64,000 bases of DNA. Origin: Phellopilus nigrolimitatus. Taxonomy: Eukaryota > Basidiomycota > Agaricomycetes > Hymenochaetales > Hymenochaetaceae. The position numbers and the translations under genes were made by a program. Under the pieces are notes generated by a model. It was not told the DNA's origin. It worked only from the letters and a program-made list of their open reading frames with translations, and searched no databases. Positions 42,664-55,792 of this stretch are shown here, one piece after another (position 1 is the stretch's first letter; every line of letters begins with the position of its first letter). Where the stretch lies: assembly GCA_021029095.1 (NCBI GenBank), contig JAJOHG010000012.1, positions 558,001-622,000 of the forward strand, given 5' to 3'.

Positions 42664-45600
42664 AGTTGTGATACCGAGGTGATTGCGGTCGGGAACAACA
42701 AAGTGAGATGACGTGACTGGGAAGTTTTGACCTACGTAATCACGAGCCAAAAGCAGCGAGCGATCACGGCGATCGCCCGGCAAAGACGAGAACGATCAGC
42801 ATGCAAATTTTTACCCTTTACATGAGTCTCCGACTCACAAATGTAAATTCTAAGTTATGTAGAAGGCGCTCTCGCGAATCGAACGTACATGTGATATATT
42901 ATTTCGGTCAAGTCCGTACACTGTCAACATGTCAAGGTTTTTTTTTCTTCTTTTTCTGTAAGCGACCTTCTTTGTAGATTGAACTTTTGCAGGCACCACA
43001 TTATCCAAGTATCCCGCTTCTATCCCGCTTTGTCTGATACATACATAGAGTACACGTGCAGATGGATTATCAACCTGTGCCCTTACTGGAAGTCAATCTT
43101 CGGTCGCTTACAGTGCATACCTTCCCTTCGCGACTTCATATACTCCGGAGTCGGAGCCACGAGATGAGCTTATTTATATTGTTTCACCGCTGCAAGCCTG
43201 CGCCGATGCGAACAATTCGCCCATACCCTGCTTCACGTTTCTTTTCGTATTTTTAGTTCTAATCTATTCTTGCTTCAAACCCCACGTTTACGAACTGGTG
43301 ATAAATAAAATAAAAGACAGAAAATCTGCGACGACGAAGGTCAAGCCGATGTAAGGGCTAACCGGGTGTTCGTAACGGCGGCAGCATTGACCCAATTCCG
43401 TAATAACGCTCCCCGAGTCTTCACCTTTCTAGCTCGCCAACGGCTAACCCGCTCAGAAATTGAGTTCGTAACGCGTCGGCGAGTAAATCTCCCCCCGACA
43501 GATATTGCAATACTTACTAGTTCCAGTTCTGTGATCATCGAGCACTTAACCGACGAGCTCGTGGCCGAAGTAGCCCGCGAACTATGGACGCTCGATAATT
43601 TCTACACGTGCTCGGCTTGGGCAAAAGACGCAGCACAACATACTGCGCGGACTCGTGTGGCCTACTGCGTCAGAGCGGTGATAGTATCATGCAAACGATG
43701 CAGAGCCTTCGCAGTAATCAGCACTACCCGCTCTCGGATGAAGGGAGGGGTTCTGAATTAGCTAAGAGGAAGGATAGAGGGGGCGAAGAGGATGTTGATG
43801 TCCGCACAACCCCAACTACGCAGCAGCCCGATGTGACTGAGCTTCTTTACACAGTCGACTTGAAACGATGTACGATGATCACTTATCAAAACCAATGCTA
43901 ATCGCTCGATGTAAGCTTTAGTATGCGGGCAGGCACTCGCAGCCAGGTGTACTGTGGCGGCGCGCCAATCAAGAGTAGGCGGCCCAAACGGGCATGGGCT
44001 GTCGAAAGTTCCTAACGCTAGGCCTGCGCGATAAAGCCCCGTAATTGAAATACGGACATGATGAGATGGTGAGGAACATATATTATCGTCAATTCTTGCG
44101 AACGCGCTGCCGGTAAGCCAGTCCTTATAAAGGTCGAAGATGATGATTTCGTATTCGATTATTTGAGCAGCTCAGTGGACTCCAAAACGTAAGTGATAAG
44201 GCACAGATGTTGACGGTAATTACGGTATAACAGCACGCCGACGTTCGGTGAGATAGAAATTTGTATTTGCTGATGAACGGAGCGGGGAACCCCCGAAGAC
44301 GCACTGGTCAAAATGCAGACATGCTCGAAATCCCGCGGAAGGCATTAGAAGGAGCAATTAAATCCAAGTAAGCTATTCATAATCCATAAGTCTATCGACG
44401 AACATGGAACCGGAGAGCGAGTGAAGCATGAGAAGTCGTCAGAAGCAGTTGCACAGACAGAAGGCTAAATACTTGCGTACACATGCGCCAATCTCAGTCG
44501 AGAATTCATGACAAATGTAAAGGCCTTGATAAAAGCCGGGTGGGACCGCTCGGCGTCACGCTTGGACCTGTTTGTATGGTAAAGGAAGCAGACAAGTGTA
44601 AACCGAAGAATCTGCCGCGGTTATAGGCTTGATCCTTCTGGTTGAAAGATCCTGCTTCTGCTTTTCAGCCCATATAATGGTGATAGCTGATTCGGCTCGA
44701 CAAGTCGAAGAGAAGTCAGGGATACCGGACTATCATTTGACATTAATCCCAGCGCAGTACAAAACAAGGTAACGAGTTCGCGCAGGAAGCCCGAAATGAT
44801 GATGAAATCCGCGTTTGACCTTCGCGAGCGAACATGCGCTCAGACGAACAGGAAGTTCGAGAGCGCCCTGTTCTAAGCATCATTGAAGATATGTTCTTCA
44901 GATCGGCGATCTTGTGGTTTCGAAGCAGCTTCCAATTCTCATCAAAGACAATTTTAAGCGTTTGTTCAAATTGAGCGCGGGATTTATCAAAGGCACAAAG
45001 AGATTGGAAGAGTGGAGTGCGGATGGGAGTATTGATCGACATACTGAGACGATGGGGAGCCTGCGCTGGCCCTTCATCAACTGGCAAAGATAGCACTAGC
45101 ATCGGCTCAGACAGATCGCGATGAACTACGCGATCTTGACGGTTAAGTCCGAGTTCCTGGAGAGAGATTTCCGCGAGCAAGGGCACGTAAAGACCTTTAG
45201 GGGACGATCGACCGGTGCAATTCATTCTCTAGCGCACGCCTGTAAAGCCGAGACGGTGCAGCGGAAAGGAGAGCCTTGCATCGCAACACGACATCGTAGA
45301 ACGCAACGAAGCGCCCAGCGAGACAGCGTCCGCCGGGAGATCTCCTACAAGTTTTAGGATGAAGGAGTATCTACATAGGGTCCACCATCTGCATTAGAAG
45401 GGCTTGAACAAAACGCGAGTCATAATCAGATAGTCGTAGTAGCCCAAGCGATTCGAGTCACAGCAGAAACATTACGAAGTGCGCCTAGGAGTCTCGCGAA
45501 CATCATAATAGACGTTGACATTCGAGAGTCTAACTGCGTGTTAGCATTGGACAGGAGACATCGGTTGCTAGAGTGAACCGATAGAGCGCCGTACAAATAT

Positions 45601-46858
45601 GGTGACTCGAATGATAAATTGATGGAAAAATAGTTCAGATCAATGACATTATGAAGATTCGTGCATGATTCACTCGAGCTTGGAAGAGAGAACGGACCTT
45701 TTTCCGCTGGAAACACGTCATCAAGAATCGTCAAAACCATTTAGAGGGAGCCGTTGGGCAGCAGCACCGACTCTTCGAGCAGTGCATGATTGTAGCGCCC
45801 ATGTTGAACTCTTGCTGCGTGAGCGCAGGCGAAGCGCCGAGGGCTGTGCGCACGTCGGGGAACCTTGGAAGAGACAACTCGGGCATCGACACATTAGGAT
45901 CACAGGGTGAGAGGACAGAGCCATGCTACCCTAGAACTGCATCACACAGCCTGAAGGGCTGCAAAGCCACAGAGGTCACCTCGTGTGATAGCGGTACGAG
46001 ACTGAGTGACATAAACCGCTCATGTCGAGCCGCCGCCATCGATTCCGTAAGCGTTCCTGGTCGCAGGAGTGATTCATAATTGAGTGCCCTGCTTGTCTCT
46101 CGGTATTTCGAGTCCGTGAACGACGGGCCAGTGCTGTGCAAAAACCGCCTGTGGAGGCTGCCTCGAGGTCGAAGAACAAGAACAAGACTCAGAAGATCCG
46201 TAAGCGAGCGGCCAACAGCCTCAAACGGCAAGCTCTATCAAATCTGTCTCCAAAAACTGAGACTAACACTGGCTATAGCTCTAGGGTACTTGCGGTTCTG
46301 ACTCGATGATCACTTGCGATCACCTCGCTTCAGACAGGTAAGATGTGGCAGCGAAGTTCGAAGATGTACCTGATCTTCATCGAAAACGAGTTAATTTTTG
46401 CAATTTTTCTAAAGTCGGAGGGAGAGGGGAAGAGCCTGAGAAGCCGCGAGAAGCAGGAGAGAAATCAGACAAGCTTAAGAGAGGCTGCGAGTGGGCAACG
46501 AGGGTGTCTTCTCCGTTTGCGGCGTAGTGAAACCTAAGCAAGAAAAAGCCTGCAATCGCCATCACGCTTGGGTGTATCGGTGTTGGCGTTTAAGGTCGAA
46601 TCCGGCATCTTGCATCAAAGGCCGAGAGCTGATACGTGAGCTCTTCCGTGGGACAACGCCCGGGACCTGCACCCTATCCCGACCTGACGCGCGTAGCGTC
46701 GCGAACTCAACAAATCTACAGACATATTCTATTGCTATGTAGCGTGGTGTGGCGGTTCCGCCTCCGTTGATGTCGTTTGAGTCAGAATGGAAGTCCCAAT
46801 CTCCCTCTCTAATATCCCTTTCCAGCAGTACACGCGCGTCTGTCCTATGTTTGCGCGC
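42664..46858. other. Gene-poor region, 4.2 kb
   Basis: Open frames up to 160 codons occur (plus 43366-43761, minus 45225-44743, minus 46900-46562) but give no recognised family, no consistent codon use and no plausible exon chains. Composition is balanced. It may hold old decayed genes. No tRNA or simple repeat of note. Confidence 0.4.
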
Positions 46859-46866
46859 TATAAAAG
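46859..46866 (+). promoter_or_regulatory. TATA box upstream of a small ORF
   Basis: TATAAAAG lies 154 bp before the ATG at 47013. Between them is a long C/A-rich, purine-poor leader ending ACCATAACTACCATG, typical of fungal transcripts. Confidence 0.5.
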
Positions 46867-47012
46867 AACTCGAAACCCGCCTCCGAAGAATATCATTCAC
46901 CCCCGACTACTCACCCCAGCACCCTTGCTTAGCATCTCTCGAGGCTTACCTCGCACTCATCCTCACAATCATCTTTGCAAACCTCCGTAGCCACACCCGC
47001 ACCATAACTACC

Positions 47013-47162
47013 ATGTCACTCTTCAGCTTGCGCTCCACCTTCCGCACCGTCTCCGTCGAGCAGAACGCGGTCCCCGTGAACCAGTCGAGTAAAAACCCAA
47101 AGGGCTCGTCGAAAGACAACATCAAAACTGCGGCCCAAACCAACGGACCAGTTTTCCTTTGA
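47013..47162 (+). CDS. Small hypothetical protein, 49 aa
   Basis: MSLFSLRSTFRTVSVEQNAV, then PVNQSSKNPKGSSKD and NIKTAAQTNGPVFL. It has a TATA box, a C/A-rich leader and a good start context (ACCATG) but matches nothing I know. The basic start could be an organelle-targeting or nascent helix; the rest is polar. It does not end in a CaaX box, so it is not a mating-pheromone precursor as read. An unspliced 3' exon cannot be excluded. Confidence 0.35.
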   Translation: MSLFSLRSTFRTVSVEQNAVPVNQSSKNPKGSSKDNIKTAAQTNGPVFL

Positions 47163-47399
47163 GCATATGCTCGCCCTGCAGCGTCGCATGTCATCCCTCG
47201 ACTGCTGCATCATCGCGGTTGTTTTCGCACATCGTGAGTTGGCCACGACATCGATTCACTTGTCTTGGCACCCACTCATGAGTCCGACGATAGTGTTCTA
47301 CCTTGCAATCGTACACCGACTAATTCACTGCGAATGGACATACCCACGTCCCGTATTCTATTCATAATTGATAATTCAGACCTGCACACGGAGCTGGAC

Positions 47400-47426
47400 G
47401 GAATGGACGGAATGGACGGAATGGAC
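47400..47426 (+). repeat. Three tandem GGAATGGAC units
   Basis: Perfect 9-bp array, 27 bp long, in non-coding sequence. Confidence 0.9.
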
Positions 47427-50217
47427 GAACCTCTATCATAGAGCTCAATAAGACCCTCATCATAATCTTAATTCGCTCATATCACTTCGATTTCTTGCTG
47501 CCACTTCATCCACGCAATCCTTATTTCGATCTCACACATCCAACACCGCTATTGCTGCTTTCATATTTATCCTATCAGTTGTCATTCATCATTTCCGATC
47601 AATACTGTAGCTCACCCTTGTTTTTTTCCAATCAATTGCATTTGTCTTGTCTCGACCAAAACTCCCGTGTCACTCGCCTAGCCGAAATCTTCTTCAAAAA
47701 TAAAGTGTTCACGTCCGGAGCGCCATCAGCCTGGACATCAGCGGCAGCATCAAAAAGGGCTGTCGATTTAAATGGCTTGTATAGCGCACTATCTCGGACC
47801 GATTCTACAAAGATCTCCATGATATGCATTCAAACTGACCGCAGTACCTGGGTACCAGGACAACTCGGACGTAACGGTTCAAAAGACACTAATAGAATTA
47901 TGGACGTGCGTACCTCGGGTCTACAAAGAGAATTCATCACTATAATCAATGGATTCATTTGGATATGGCAGGGTGCCCTGCTTTGATTAATGTGTCCGCA
48001 GGACTGATGGCACAGCGCGAATATTCAGACGTATGCACATCCAGCCGCCGCTGAATACACAACGATCAAGCTTTTAGCTTTCACCCCTGACGCTGTTCGG
48101 CGATCTCACACCGAGATATCTTCGACAACAAAGAGAGTAGCGCGGCGATGGCTGAGGAATTGACGAACAAAGTTGTACATCACGGCGAGTGGAGTCAGCC
48201 ATGGGAAGTAATAGACCTAGTCTGTCCTTTCGAAAGATCACATCGAGCTCGTCCCTCAATTCTACATAGTTGCAGAAGAGAAGAGTAGTAGGTTTTGAAG
48301 GTAGCTAGTGGTCGGAACTGAGAGCTTTAGCCAGCGCGTGCCTGCCACAAGCTGCTGCCAAATTCGGACTTCACCCCGAGTCTCAACTTCACCACCCTGT
48401 TTTCCTCTGTCATCTAATACAATTCGTTCTCGCAATTGCTACTTATATTGCTCAATCAAAACCATACTGTGTGCTCGACGGCAGGTGAATTCCGACGTTG
48501 ATTTGGTAAGACCGATAGCAGCGCTGCTCAAAGTTTAGGCATCCTATTATCGCCCGAGATGAAGGTAATCGACGAGAACATAAACGATGAAGTCCATTTG
48601 ACGTAGCATCTGCTGGTCCGTGGTCAACGGAGTACGTTCCCCTGGAGTTTCCTCTTCTTCACTACGTACTCCTCTGACCGAACTTCGTTTCGCTCTAGAA
48701 CGGAATGACTTCCGCGTTCCGCGTCCCCCATGCTTGCATCCGTCAATCTGCACCTCACGATCTCCACTTGACGCTAGATCATGCGACTGCGACGATCGTA
48801 AACAGATACGTTTGTGTGGAGAATCTGTTTCGTCAACACCCTCTTCTCGAGTTAGCCCCACTACGCGGGCTGCTAATTGAAGAATCTTTGTTGATCGGAC
48901 CGAAACTATGCTTTGGAGCGAGACCGTCGGATTTCCGTGAATGACAGCATTAATCTGACGACAGGAGATTCAAGTTAAGCCACTAAGGGCACACAAATCG
49001 AATTGACATGTACTGTACGCGCGGATGCAGTAGTACCCACGCTACGGTCCGGTCTGATGCGACTGTTGTGATCAGCAAAGCTCGCAGTATGTATTCGCTC
49101 TCAAGATAGCGCTCAATATTCGAGTCTAATACGTCGAGGTGGGTAACTCTACTTCACTGACTCTTCAATTCTCACTAAGCACCCGAGAAGCGCGTGCACC
49201 ACAGCCGAGGACCTTTTATCGATCAATACAGCGGGGACTCTTGATTAGAAACGATCTTGCCTAAGACATCCTAACAACGTCAACGCGGCCTCGGACTGCG
49301 ACACTCTTCTCAAGATTAATACTCTGCTTAGCCATTCGGTGCGGCCTGATGTCCAGGATGAAACGAAGTTCCCGGCGTTCAAAAGTCTGCGCTACTGTCA
49401 ACGTATCGTAAGCGCTAGCTTCATGGGTTCCTGGCGATCTCGCTTTAGGTCTCCGCGGCGGCGCTCGGTCGCTGGCGCGAGAGGGAAAGAGAGAGTTTAA
49501 GGTCTCTCGATTTCCTTTTATTCTGTGCAATTTGTGCAATAGTAAGCGTAGGATCAGGTGCTGGCTATCACGCATATGCTTGTTGGCGTGAAATTGCTTA
49601 CTGCTGGTATCTTTTTCAGGTACGTCCATTGCTCGAACATGCGATCATGCTAGTAGCACATTACAATCGCCTTTTTAGGAGAGGATGCCGATGTTAGTCA
49701 TTGTCAGGTATAAGCTCCTAGCCTGATAGAGATATGCCGTGTCTAATACCTGGTCAGATTACTCTGGTACTGCAACCTCGCTACCAACAGTTACAAAAAC
49801 TCGATTCAGTCGGAGCACAATTTACGTCTAAAAAATAAACAGGGGAAGAAGATCTTAGTCCCACTGTCCGGGTCAGTAGAAGAAGAAAAGCAACTCACGG
49901 ATGCGATGCATACGGATCCTTTCCTTGTCGAAGCAGGACAATCGACAGGGTTACTGCTTATCGTTTCTTCTGTTCTTCCTCTTTATTCCTCAAAACGCCC
50001 ACACTTCCTGAAACGGTCGAAATTCATTCCGGTGCATATCCGGTCCTGGAATTTAAAACAAAATGCGCGCCTTCCTGCCGCTCTTTATGCTTACCCACGG
50101 TTTGCTAAAAGCGAACGCTTTATGGACTGCGCAACGTGGATGATGTTCTTGGACTGAAATAGTATTAAGCATCTTTGATCGGAGTCTTCGATGTCGGTGA
50201 GTGCACGTTGAGAACGT
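47427..50217. other. Gene-poor region, 2.8 kb
   Basis: Only short, unsupported frames (for example minus 48861-48547, charged, and minus 49629-49261). Nothing recognised on either strand. Confidence 0.4.
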
Positions 50218-50325
50218 GTGTTTAAGAAGAGGAAGAAAGTGCACAGAAGCTGTCTTTCTTGTGGGCGTCAGAAGAGCACTTACCATCGAATCCGCGGACT
50301 CAATTGTGCTCGTCATGGAAAAAGA
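50218..50325 (+). pseudogene. Possible relic of a Zn(II)2Cys6 DNA-binding domain
   Basis: The frame reads KKRKKVHRSCLSCGRQKSTY followed by HRIRGLNCARHGKRS. This resembles the fungal zinc cluster (R-x-C-x2-C-x-x-Q-K ... R-I-R-P-C ... C-x-x-H-G-K), but the third Cys is Tyr, the fourth is Leu and one residue is missing, so it could not bind two zinc ions. No downstream fungal_trans domain is found. Chance resemblance remains possible. Confidence 0.35.
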
Positions 50326-51009
50326 TCGGTGCGGATTCTTCCTTATTTCGTTTATTCTTTTCCAAGTTTCGCTTTATTTTTTTTCCAAGTTTGGACTTCC
50401 CAGAATCTACAGCTGCTCTGGAGGAAGGATACATGCGTCCAGGTTTGTGCTATCAACTTTTGTAGTGCTCATATTGCACTCACTCTTATTGTATTCTTGA
50501 GCATTTCTCCTGCTAACGGAGCGCTCAAAATTTGAAGCAGGGTTGCGACGAAAAGCGCGGGAAGCAAGATTCCTGTGCGGCTGAGGTATGTGGCTGATCG
50601 AGAAGACTACCTTATTTGCATGACCAAAGAAAGACCGAGGATTTTCGGGTGGGTACTATGATGTCTATTAGACATGATGAACGCGCTGATAAAGACTGAT
50701 GGCCCAGGAATGGAACTTGAGACAAGATGCAAAAAGCAAACGTGATATCAGGCTAATGATCGATTCTTTTTAATACAACATGTTTGTATTGAATAAATGC
50801 GTGTTAACAATATTGTGATAGCTATAGATTTTCGTACAACATCTATCTCACTGCCATCGCCGATACTAGGAACGTTGAAGATAGAAGGACCTGCATCACT
50901 ACAGATGTCCCTGAAAACAAAGATTTCTCCCCGTCATAGATCCTCCCTACATATCGCGTTAGGCGCCAAGACTTTCGACGTGCGAGCTCCCCGTCAAACG
51001 CAAAGTTAA
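50326..51009. other. Intergenic
   Basis: Non-coding in appearance, 3' to the trehalase gene. No feature. Confidence 0.45.
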
Positions 51010-54000
51010 TCAAGCAAGTACGGCGAACACGGCTCCTATAAGCAATGGGAATAGAATCGTAGTTGGCGCGCGCGTGGACATGTCGACGCGGAGCGCGCTA
51101 CTTGTGCTTCCGCTGTTCGAGCCTGCGCTGTTGCCTGTGCCGCTGGCCCCTGCGAGAAGGTCCGGGCAAGATGGTGCGACGAGGATCTTTCCGTAGTTGG
51201 ACGCAACCCAGAGGGCGACACCATTCGTCCATCCGAAACCCGCCTGCACAGTGTACTCACCCCCTTGTCCAGAGGAGTCCACGTCTGATATTGAGAACTT
51301 CTCGAACATCTGAGCATATACGAGCAAAGACGGAAGTAGGGTCAGAATTTGGACTCATGGATATCTGATTTACCGAATGGGAAGGGAGAAAAATGGACGT
51401 ACATTGCCAGTGTTGTTCGTGCTCTGCGTCACGTTTAGCTCGGCGTCTGACAGACGGTTTAATACTCCGGCAATAGAACCTCCCGTCGCGTGCCTGAGTC
51501 AAGTAATCGAAATCCAGTTAGCGCCGCCAGTCCAGGAAAAGAACAAATCCAAGAGATGTCTCGTAATCAGGTCCAGTAATCAATACACTCACCAGCTGCA
51601 GAGCGCGCTCGAGATATATCTGTTCGCCAACTCGCGTTGGAGTGCTATCGTCCATGTCTCATCCGCAGTAGCGTTTCCGCCATTCACGACCGTGCCATTC
51701 AGCATAGAAGGGTCCACACCTACAGATGCATTCACACCCGGAGCTAGCTGCTGGCCTGGGAGTGCGCTCTCGTCAATGCCGAGCTGACCTGCAGGAATGA
51801 GCGAGTATGAGCTGTGGCCTGATGGCGGCGAAGGCACGGGAGTTGTCGAGATGTTCGCGGGAAGATTGGCGAGTGCGCCGAGCGCGATGAATTGGTGTGG
51901 TGGCCAAGCATTCGGCGCGTCCCATTGCTGGCCAGACTCGATGAACGTCGACGGGAACGTCCCATTGTACTTGTTCATCACCATGTTGATCGACGCGAAT
52001 GCGCCGAACGCGGCAGTCTCATTTGCGAGAAGCTCATCTGGAATGATTCCGCTCCACATAGGGTAGAAATGCGCTGCAGTGAAGATGGAGTTGCGATCGT
52101 TGGAAGTGAGGTTGAAATCGTAAAAGGCTAGTTTTGTGGGATCCCAGAAGAGATCCAGGATGGCGGCACGCAGATTCTCAGCAGTCGTGTTATGTGAAGT
52201 AACAAGTTCTTTGGCAGTGGTGTTTTGAGAATCAAAGATCGGGGAAGAGTAGAGCTCCGCAAGATGAATATGCGCCTTGTCTGCAAAAAAGAGTTTTAGA
52301 AACAACAATCGGACAAAACATCCAAGCAACTCACAGAGGATACTGTTCAAGCATACAGGGATTGTACTCCGAACATTGAGTGTCCTCATTCCTGGGTCCG
52401 TGTCGTTCGTCCCTCCGGCTAAAGGCTCCTTGAAGAAGCGCACTGTAAAATCCCACCCAGTCTCTGCGCCAGTAGCGATCTCCGCGAACAGATCCGCCTT
52501 CTGAGAGTCATTCAAGTTCGTCGCGATGCCATCGCCATTCGCGGTAATGTAATCTAACAAACTCGCAATGTTGGATCACATTATCATAAAAAATAAAACC
52601 TTGGCTCACCAGTCAGATACGATTCGGGCCTTGGCGCAGTGTTGTTGACTGCGTATCTTGAAACTTCGTATGTCTGGTGCGTGAAAGGACTCGTGACATT
52701 GAGCGTACGATTTGTGTGCCAGAACTCCAGCTCGCGTTCGGCAAGAGGAAGCGCACGTGCTAGGATTGATGTGTCATTTGAAGCGCGTACGTATTCTCTG
52801 AGCATCTGAGGTAAAAACAGTTTCATGAGCTATTCTTGTAAAGAAGAGAACATTCAGAACTGACATGAATAAAAAGAGGTGGCTGAGAGCGGTTGAGATC
52901 TAGTAAGGAGGACACGGTCAGAACCAAGGCAGAAAAACTCTCAAGGAGGATAAACGCACAGTAAATCCTTCCGCCGTTTGGAATAAAGCCGAACTTGTCC
53001 AATTCGTCCATGAAGTTCTGCAAAGTAGCATTGACAACATTAAGGAGTTGAGACTCTATAAGACCCATGATGATCCAATAGCTATCCCAGTAATCTAGAT
53101 GATATATGAATCAGGATCAGCCGGCAAAGAAAGAAATGAAAAACAAGTATTTGCATACATTGCTCTCTGAATCTTCCACCCGGAACCACAAACGTATGAT
53201 TCAATGGGATGAGCGTGCTTTCGCAGCTCCCACCATTCGTGCCTTCCCCACATAATGTCGAGTCGTTCGTCCCGCGGATCAGTTGCGTCCAGAATCCGCT
53301 CACAGTCTGTGCCCATGCCTTCACCATGGAATCGGCCACATTTTCTAAGAACGATGGGCTCTCAATGAAGTCTGACAGCGCTTGGGCCTCGAGCTCCAGG
53401 CCCTCCCCGCGAAAGTTCGTGTCGACGAAGTCGACAATTTGCTGTTCGGTAATGTTCGTTGTCGAGTTTCCTGCCGAGGAGACGAGGCTATTGAACGTGG
53501 AGAGCACAGCCGCAGAGGAGAAGTTGGTCGGCTTGTCAACGAAGGTCTTGGGATCGCTGTACAGCGAGGCGATGTTTACTGTTTGGAGAAGCTATGGGCA
53601 TAATGTCAGTCACATGATCAGACTGGTGTTTGGTGAAATGTAATTATATAAGGCAACAAGATGCTTTTATAAAGCGAGGATGGAACGTTTCCTCCCTAAA
53701 ACCATGTATAAATTTCTCCAAAGAATCAAAAAATAAGAAAGGATGAGTAGAATGAGTTGATTCCATCTGTCTGTCATGGAAATAAGCGGAAATCGTATAT
53801 CGTTGTTCAATAAGAAAAAGTAAAAGACAAAGCAAAAAAAAAAAAAGGGAGAAAAATGAATAAATAGAAGTAGGTACATACCGAGCCTGCGCAGAAGATT
53901 TCACTTGGACACCACGCTTGTACCATCGGCAACGCTGCCTGACTCGGTAAATCATCTGTCAAGGGGACTGTGGGTGATGGGACTGTCGTCGAAAGCGTGA

Positions 54001-54154
54001 TTGAAGGCACGCTTGTATCCACGGAGGAAAACGCGCTCGACGGCGAAGAGCTAGACACTGAACTGGGACTTGGAGATGCCTGAGGCAAACAAGAGACACC
54101 AAGACCCGTTGAAAGCGCGACGGCAGCTAGGGAAAGCGCTCTGAGACCACGCAT
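51010..54154 (-). CDS. Secreted, probably GPI-anchored GH37 trehalase
   Basis: Cleaves trehalose to glucose. Nine exons (54154-53882, 53591-53159, 53094-52960, 52899-52865, 52805-52610, 52553-52335, 52280-51593, 51493-51403, 51309-51010) join in phase to 789 aa. The signal peptide MRGLRALSLAAVALSTGLG is followed by a Ser-rich linker. Both trehalase signatures are present: PGGRFREQYYWDSYWIIMG (split by the second intron) and QWDAPNAWPPHQF. GGEYTVQAGFGWTNGVALW closes the (alpha/alpha)6 fold. The catalytic Asp and Glu lie in ETGWDFTVRFF and GGEYTVQAGFGW as in the family. The C-terminus has a Ser/Gly-rich stretch and a hydrophobic end TTILFPLLIGAVFAVLA, which fits a GPI-anchor signal. Many Asn-X-Ser/Thr sites support secretion. 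Cell-surface use of external trehalose is inferred. Confidence 0.93.
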
Positions 54155-55792
54155 ATTTGCAAAAAAAAAAATGTCGCCGACCGCACTACAAAAAAGTGAG
54201 GGACAAGAGGACATCCGGGTCTCGTGGGCGTCGCATTAAAAGGCATTGCGCATTCCCCGCGTCCCGTCAAAATGCGTCATATGATCACGTCCCGGACCTC
54301 GCGAGCAAATAGTGCGCGAGAGGCAACATCAAAGGATCTCGGTTTGATAGGCGGCGGCGTGCAGCTAAAAATGGCCCACCCCACGTTAACCAAGTCCTCG
54401 GTTCACGTCGACAGCGTCTCACCGGAAAACAAACATAGTGTTTGGAGGTAAAGGACATCCCGCAAGCTGATAGGAGCGGATAAGAATCCGTACACTTCGC
54501 AAGAAGGTTTAACAGGAGTTGTTTGACGAATAGGAAGAGCCAGAGTTTTTGCTCGGACAAAAAGAGACCAGTGACGATTTTGAGCGAATTACAGCAATGC
54601 ATGAAGTTACGATTAGCACGGGTTTCTTGTGTATCGAGCGGTTCACAAGATGAAGGTACAGGTACGGACGAAGGGTTCAAGTCAGAAGACAAGTCATCCC
54701 GACTCTCTTTAGAGAGGAGGGCTTCGCAATGAGCGGTAGATGAGCAACAGATGTAACTCTGCCATGCTTCTACCGTCCGATACTAAGACTACAAGTAGTA
54801 CAACTGGTTTTCGAGCTGTGAGAACTACCTTCCCTAAATTGAGCCTTTATTGTTTGCGTGAGAAGCATGTGACCCTTTCTAAATTTCCTTATCTGAGCTT
54901 TACGTTGTCACGTTCATCGATAGTGGCTTTCCCCCGGTTTCTTCCTGCACCTTCTCCGAGTCGCTGATCTCACTTTCTCGTCGACCAACTGAATCGAGCG
55001 GACAGACTCCAGGGAAAAGGTACATGCGATTGTATTTGGAAAAAATTTGACATACATGCACATGGAACGTTAGACGGAACTGGCACGAGCGAGCAGCACG
55101 GGGCGTCTGTCGTGGTTGACAGTAGGATGTAAAGGGAGGTTCAGGATGCATATAGAAAGAGCCCTCCGTGTACTAATAATACTCGTGTTTATGAATATAG
55201 ACGGTCCATTTATGCACTCCACTTCTGTTCGAATCGTTAGTACCTCTCCGAGTACTCAACCTGGTTATCTTCGTCGTACCAATATTTGGTTGCGAATATG
55301 TGCATTTTCTTTCTTTCTTTATCTATGGCATGACTACATCAACTTTCGACCATGTTCTCGGTCAATTTCAGCTGACGCTGAAAACGAGAATTCAATGTGA
55401 GGAAGTCAGTGAACTCTAACCTTGAGTGTCCTCAGGTTCCTAGCAAACTTGTTTCATACAAATTTGAACTGCTTTGTTTTGTAACATACGATCTGTACGG
55501 ATTATAATCTCTAACGAGTGTTTAGTTTGTCCCGCCCCTCAGAGTCGGGAACTGATAGAGCAGTACAGGAAACGGAAATTAAGTTGTAATTTTCCTATCG
55601 ATCAAATGATTATGTAAGACAAGTGACTAATACTAAGTAACTAGTCACGCGTTTGCCACCTGGCGCCACCTCCTCGTACCTATGACAGCTCAGTCTACAC
55701 AATTCCTCCCTAATGGCTGCCACATAGCTCCTCTGCAGATGCTTTATTCTATCCATAGAAAGACTCTATCAAATGCCCATCGTCGATGAAAT
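54155..55792. other. Intergenic between divergent genes, 1.6 kb
   Basis: The trehalase promoter side and the F-box gene promoter side. Short frames only. No repeat of note. Confidence 0.5.

Noticed and set aside
44743..45225. HRDL-like string suggesting a protein kinase
   Set aside because: VVHRDLSEP is isolated; no glycine loop, DFG or APE motif can be found on either side.
47013..47370. Mating-pheromone precursor with a CaaX end
   Set aside because: The frame ends GPVFL, not CaaX; a Cys-Cys-Ile-Ile string downstream is in another frame and not followed by a stop.
47400..47426. Centromeric or telomeric repeat (GGAATGG resembles satellite motifs)
   Set aside because: Only three units in unique sequence; a simple microsatellite is the better explanation.
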